Positions 35,783 to 39,410 of a DNA stretch of 39,410 nt are shown here, piece after piece (the stretch's first letter is position 1; each line of letters opens with the position of its first letter). Source of the stretch: Planctomycetota bacterium (lineage in GTDB: Bacteria; Planctomycetota; B15-G4); the NCBI GenBank assembly GCA_029259725.1, contig JAJDER010000111.1, positions 1 to 39,410 of the forward strand, read 5' to 3'. A program made the translations under genes and the position numbers. A model generated the notes under the pieces. It searched no databases. It saw only the letters and a list, made by a program, of their open reading frames with translations, and was not told where the DNA came from.

Positions 35783-38700
35783 TCACGGCTCCTGGCCGTT
35801 GACGCCGGCGGTGACGACCACGCCATCGATGACGGAGGGCGGACCGTCCACGGTCGGCTGCGGCCCGATGTCGGGCTTGGTGTAGAGGCTCTCGTCGGGC
35901 AACAGCAGCTCGCCGACGGTGTCCAGGTTCAGCGCCGCGCAGCCCTCCGGGTCCAGCATCAGCGTCAGCTCCTTGTCCGTCGCCTTGACCACGTACTCGG
36001 TTCCGGTCGGACCCATCAGGGTGCCGTCGGCCACGCTGAAGATCGGGTACCAGCGATCGGGCCAGCCATCGTCGTCGGTGTCCTCGCCTTCGTGAGGGAT
36101 GCCCCAGAGCTCACCGGGGCCGGCGTACTCGAGCAGGAAGCTGTTGCCGTCGTGACCATCCTCGGCGTTGGCGTCGCTCTCGAGACCGTGGGTGTAGAGG
36201 AAGGTGATCGGCGGGTCGAACGAGACGAACTCGCCGTTCTGGTCGAGCAGTGCCGTGAACTGGTTCCAGTCGTTCGGGCCGGTCTCCCAGACGAAGAACT
36301 CGGGTGCCGACCAGATGTCGTCCATGTCGCCGAGGGTGCCCGTGTCGGTGACCATCGGCCCGCTCCGCATGCCCCACGAGAAGGCGCCGTCGAGTTGGTC
36401 CACGTCGGCTGCCAGCCCGACGTCGGCCTCTGCGCCACCGTCGTCCTGGGTCAGCGCGAGCGAAGCGCGGTGGAAGGTGACCTCGTGCGGCGTGGTCACG
36501 TTCTCCGGCGGCATCAGGAAGATGTCACCGCTGTGGGCCTCGTCCTCGTCGATGCCGGACTTCAGCATGTCGAAGAAGCCGTAGAGCACGACGTCGTCGC
36601 TGCTCGTGAAGAGCGCGTCGTCGCCGTCCACGAAGGACTCCAGCCAGTAGACGACGTGGTCATCGCCCTGGTCGACGTGCACCGAGCCCAGACTCTGGCT
36701 CCACAGGCCGAGCCCGCCGAGGGCCACCAGATCCAGGACTTCGGGGGTCTCGAACTCGGTCCAGCCGAACTGGCCGTCGTCCCAGACCGCGACCTTCTCC
36801 CAGTCGCCGGAGAGGACGTCGTAGCGCACGCGGAAGAGCGCGGGCTCGGGGCCGCCGAAAGGCGGACCCTCACCACCTTCGCCATCCTCACCACCCGGGC
36901 CGGGATCGAAGTCGGGAAACTCCCAGTACTCGAAGTCCAGGCCATCGAGTTGGCCCAGGGGCAGCGTCCCCTGGGTGTTGCGCAGCAGGCGACCGGGGGC
37001 CTGGAAGACCGTGTAGGTCTCGGCCACCGAGTCGTCGTAGACCTGTTGGGTGACGACCAGGCCATCCACCTCGGTGTCCTGCTGGCCGTCGAGCCAGATG
37101 CCGTAGTAACCGGCCCAGCCGAAGGCGCCGTCGGCGGTCTCGATGCCGAATCCGCTCTGCAGGTCCACGCGCTGGCCGGCGTCCTCGCCGGTGGCGTGAT
37201 AGAGGTTGTAGCGCCACGCGTTGACGACGAAGTCGGTGCGGCTCAGGCAGACCGGCTCCTCGCCGTTCTTGCTGCGCAGCATGTGAGTCTCGTTGAAGGC
37301 GATCTGGTACTCGTCGGTCAGGATGCCGGTGTCGCCGCCGCCCTCGCCTCCCTCGCCACCCTCACCACCTTCACCACCTTCGCCGCCCTCGCCACCTTCG
37401 CCGCCCTGGCCGGGCGCGCCGAAGCCGGGGAAGTTCCCGCGGAACTCGTTGACGATGCGGGCCACGCCCTGGGTCTGGTCCGCGAACATGTTCACGTGGG
37501 CGCGCACCAGGAACGCGTCGTCGAACGGCTCGGGCACCGCGTTCACGTCGCCCTCGGCGTTGTAGAGGCTGAAACCGATGAAGCCGTCGGCGACATCAAG
37601 CGTCTCCAGGTGCCCGCTCATGGTCGGATGGTTGATGTTGCCGCCGACGTCGGGCAGGGCCGCGAAGTCCATCGTGAACTGGCCGAACGGATCCGCCTCG
37701 GACTTGGCTGCCTCCACGATCATCTTGACGCGGATGCTCTCCGGCTCGGCGGGCCCGTCGAACTCGCCCTCCGGCCCACCCTTGCCCTCTTCGGGCACCC
37801 ACAGGCGCACGACCTGCAGCGAGTCGTTGCTGCCGCGGTTGGTCTCCACGGTCCACAGCTCGGGCGTGTCGGCGTTGGCGCCGGCGGACTGGCCGGCCTC
37901 GGAGGCCGCGCCCCCGTCGGCGTCGCCGTTCTCACACAGTGAGCCGTCGATCTGGGCCACGTACGCACCCTTGTTGACCATCCGCTCGTAGGCCGTCAGG
38001 TCCATGAAGCAGAGGATCATGTTGATCATCTCGATCGGCTCCATGGAGGGATCCCACACGTGGGTGGAGACCGGGTCGAGTTCCCAGTCGCTACCGGGAT
38101 CGAAGGCCGGGCCGCCATCGGCCGGTGCATCGTCGGCGCCCCCGTCGTCGCTGGTGACGACCTGCATGCTGGCCGCGACCTCGAGGCCGTCGATCGCGTT
38201 CTCGCCACTGGTGTGGCCCGGGTCGAGTTCCTCGAGGTCCACGAACACGTCCGAGATCTTGTCGGTGGTCTTGACCACCTTGCCGGTGAGCTTGTCGTGC
38301 TTCTTGCCCAGCTTGGCGAGCTTCTTGTCGAGCTTCTTGAGCGCCTTGGCCTTGGCCTTCTGTTCGGCCGGCGTGCCTTCCGGCAGGGCCTCGGCGAGCA
38401 AGAGCTCGGCCTCCAGCGCGTCGATCTGCGCGTCGAGGTCGCCCTGCTTGTCCTGTTGCTTGGCCAGCTTGCCCTGCTGCTTGGCGAGCTTGTTGGCGAG
38501 CTTGTCGACCTGCTTCTGCGTCTTCGGGTCGAGCGCAGCGGCCGGACGCGCTTCCCGCATCGGCGCGTCGAAGCCGTGGGCGATGGCCACCAGACTCCGG
38601 GGGACGTCCAGCTCCTCGACCGCCCCGGCCTCGTCGGGCGGGGCGGGGCGCCGGGCGTCGGCGACCGGAAGCACGAGCGCGGTCGCAGCCGCGGCGGTGC

Positions 38701-38794
38701 CCTCAACGGTCTCCGCGTCGGCGAGCAGGACGCTGACGCCGGCAGCGGTGCTCAGCGTCAGGAAGACGATCACGATCCACATGGGGCGTGCCAT
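35783..38794 (-). CDS. Exported 1003-residue protein with Lys-rich coiled coil and GGE repeat
   Basis: The product has an N-terminal hydrophobic export segment (5-25). Residues about 90-185 are a Lys-rich coiled coil (KQVDKLANKLAKQQGKLAKQ and similar). Residues about 200-1000 are beta-rich and acidic, with repeated WDPSMEPIEMINMILCFMD-like and EGDVNAVPEPFDDAFLVRAH segments. Residues about 463-487 are a (GGE)n run encoded by an imperfect 9-bp repeat. The GAGGA 6 bases before the ATG supports the start. No family is recognised with certainty. A 39-bp piece of the gene recurs at 34311. It may be a large surface or periplasmic structural protein (inference). Confidence 0.72.
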   Translation of the reverse strand: MARPMWIVIVFLTLSTAAGVSVLLADAETVEGTAAAATALVLPVADARRPAPPDEAGAVEELDVPRSLVAIAHGFDAPMREARPAAALDPKTQKQVDKLANKLAKQQGKLAKQQDKQGDLDAQIDALEAELLLAEALPEGTPAEQKAKAKALKKLDKKLAKLGKKHDKLTGKVVKTTDKISDVFVDLEELDPGHTSGENAIDGLEVAASMQVVTSDDGGADDAPADGGPAFDPGSDWELDPVSTHVWDPSMEPIEMINMILCFMDLTAYERMVNKGAYVAQIDGSLCENGDADGGAASEAGQSAGANADTPELWTVETNRGSNDSLQVVRLWVPEEGKGGPEGEFDGPAEPESIRVKMIVEAAKSEADPFGQFTMDFAALPDVGGNINHPTMSGHLETLDVADGFIGFSLYNAEGDVNAVPEPFDDAFLVRAHVNMFADQTQGVARIVNEFRGNFPGFGAPGQGGEGGEGGEGGEGGEGGEGGEGGGDTGILTDEYQIAFNETHMLRSKNGEEPVCLSRTDFVVNAWRYNLYHATGEDAGQRVDLQSGFGIETADGAFGWAGYYGIWLDGQQDTEVDGLVVTQQVYDDSVAETYTVFQAPGRLLRNTQGTLPLGQLDGLDFEYWEFPDFDPGPGGEDGEGGEGPPFGGPEPALFRVRYDVLSGDWEKVAVWDDGQFGWTEFETPEVLDLVALGGLGLWSQSLGSVHVDQGDDHVVYWLESFVDGDDALFTSSDDVVLYGFFDMLKSGIDEDEAHSGDIFLMPPENVTTPHEVTFHRASLALTQDDGGAEADVGLAADVDQLDGAFSWGMRSGPMVTDTGTLGDMDDIWSAPEFFVWETGPNDWNQFTALLDQNGEFVSFDPPITFLYTHGLESDANAEDGHDGNSFLLEYAGPGELWGIPHEGEDTDDDGWPDRWYPIFSVADGTLMGPTGTEYVVKATDKELTLMLDPEGCAALNLDTVGELLLPDESLYTKPDIGPQPTVDGPPSVIDGVVVTAGVNGQEP
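37335..37408 (+). repeat. Imperfect 9-bp tandem repeat encoding Gly-Gly-Glu
   Basis: Eight or so copies of a unit close to CGCCGCCCT run in tandem within the 1003-residue gene. On the coding strand they give (GGE)n followed by GGGDTG. Copy number could vary by slippage, changing the length of the linker without breaking the frame. Confidence 0.85.
37526..37564 (+). repeat. Partner copy of the 39-bp relic
   Basis: This segment lies inside the 1003-residue gene and encodes YNAEGDVNAVPEP on its minus strand. It matches 34311-34349 in 36 of 39 bases in the same orientation, with changes at three positions only. Because this copy is in an intact frame, it is probably the source type. Confidence 0.7.
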
Positions 38795-39089
38795 GGGGGG
38801 TCCTCGCTTGGGGGAAATGCGTCCCGAGCAGGCGATCGCATCGCGCCCTCCGTGTCATGGCGCCACACAGCCCGTGCCTCAGGTCCTCACCGGGCCCATC
38901 GACACTCGGCTCGCTCCGGCTTGACAGCCGATCCGGGATGGGGCGGGAGAGATCCGCCGCGTCGGCCAGGTCGACACCCCGTCCCGGGCACAGCTCCCGA
39001 GGCTCCCGGAATCCCGTAGCCTCGACTCCCGAAGGCGCCACGTCGCCTCGCGAGGCGCGACCGCGCGTGGTCCCAGACGGAGGATCAAG

Positions 39090-39410
39090 ATGCGCACGCG
39101 ACCCGGAACGCCTCGGCGCCAGAACCACGACTCCAACGGAGTCCTGCTCGTCGCCATCGCCATGGCCTGCGGCAGCGGGGTCGTGGCCCAGGTGGATGGC
39201 GGCGGGCTGGCCGACTTCGGTGACGCGCCGGACAGCACGTTCGGGGCGATCGAGGCCTACCCCGGTGTGCTCGGCATGTTCCCGACATTCCTCGACAGCG
39301 ACTTCCTGTCGGTGCCCGGCACGCAGGGCGCACGGCACGACGACGTCAGCACGACCTGGACGGGGAACTGGCTCGCCGGGGCATCCACCACGACCACCGA
39401 GCCTGAGGGC
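39090..39410 (+). CDS. Exported DFGDAPD-motif protein, 3' end outside window
   Basis: An ATG with GGAGGA 5 bases upstream opens a frame that is still open at the last base (107 codons seen). A signal peptide is likely (residues about 13-34, with GVLLVAIAMACGSGVVAQ). Then comes GLADFGDAPDSTFGAIEAYP and later QGARHDD. The DFGDAPD...GARH pattern marks a domain found at the start of large adhesin-like proteins, often followed by GEVED repeats. No further domain can be read because the window ends. A TAGCCT at 39017-39022 is a possible -10 element. Confidence 0.75.
   Translation, partial: MRTRPGTPRRQNHDSNGVLLVAIAMACGSGVVAQVDGGGLADFGDAPDSTFGAIEAYPGVLGMFPTFLDSDFLSVPGTQGARHDDVSTTWTGNWLAGASTTTTEPEG

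Noticed and set aside
37335-37408. CRISPR-like tandem repeat
   Set aside because: The units are 9 bp, contiguous and coding (Gly-Gly-Glu), without spacers. No cas genes are present.

Overview
The window is very GC-rich, densely coded bacterial DNA. Most genes encode exported proteins with large repeat modules: PD40 and FG-GAP propellers, BNR/Asp-box repeats, PPC domains. Several proteins carry a C-terminal beta-rich module of the type common in Planctomycetota, and two ECF sigma loci have Planctomycetota-style partners (a zinc-finger plus TPR-CHAT pair, and a Ser/Thr kinase N-terminus). I infer a planctomycete or close relative, possibly from a metagenome assembly. This rests on protein families only. 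I saw no rRNA, tRNA, CRISPR array, transposase or phage gene.

Layout. 1-2479: the end of a PD40 propeller protein and a convergent secreted protein with two copies of one domain. 2657-8276: a compact operon of ECF sigma factor, small zinc-finger protein (anti-sigma-like), TPR-CHAT caspase-like protease and subtilisin-like protease; the last three genes overlap. 8373-14917: a DksA/TraR zinc-finger protein, an exported amidohydrolase, a sialidase-like BNR protein and a large exported DUF6259-like glycosidase candidate. 14965-18138: an ankyrin protein, a very small secreted protein made only of the C-terminal module, and a thioredoxin-fold protein without its CxxC. 18268-26037: two FG-GAP propeller proteins and a trypsin-like protease, all ending in the C-terminal module, with a sigma factor lacking region 4 between the first two. 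26092-29807: a rhomboid protease, a stretch of gene relics, a DUF4870 membrane protein, a second exported amidohydrolase and a decayed membrane-anchored ORF. 29835-39410: a 971-residue exported orphan, an RlmI-type rRNA methyltransferase, an ECF sigma factor followed by a kinase that breaks off after its ATP-binding lysine and continues as a secreted-type propeller tail, a 1003-residue exported coiled-coil protein, and the start of a DFGDAPD-motif surface protein.

The most interesting unit is the sigma/zinc-finger/TPR-CHAT/subtilase operon. It has the same parts (sigma factor, possible inhibitor, TPR-CHAT protease) as the signalling arm of type III-E CRISPR (Craspase), but no CRISPR component is visible. 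The second theme is gene breakage: a sigma factor without its DNA-binding helix-turn-helix, a kinase fused to a propeller tail, three adjacent relics at 26.9-27.5 kb and a 39-bp relic at 34.3 kb that copies part of the 1003-residue gene. Except for 26749-27482, no stretch longer than 300 bases lacks an intact gene; that stretch holds the relics listed below. I found no convincing intrinsic terminators.
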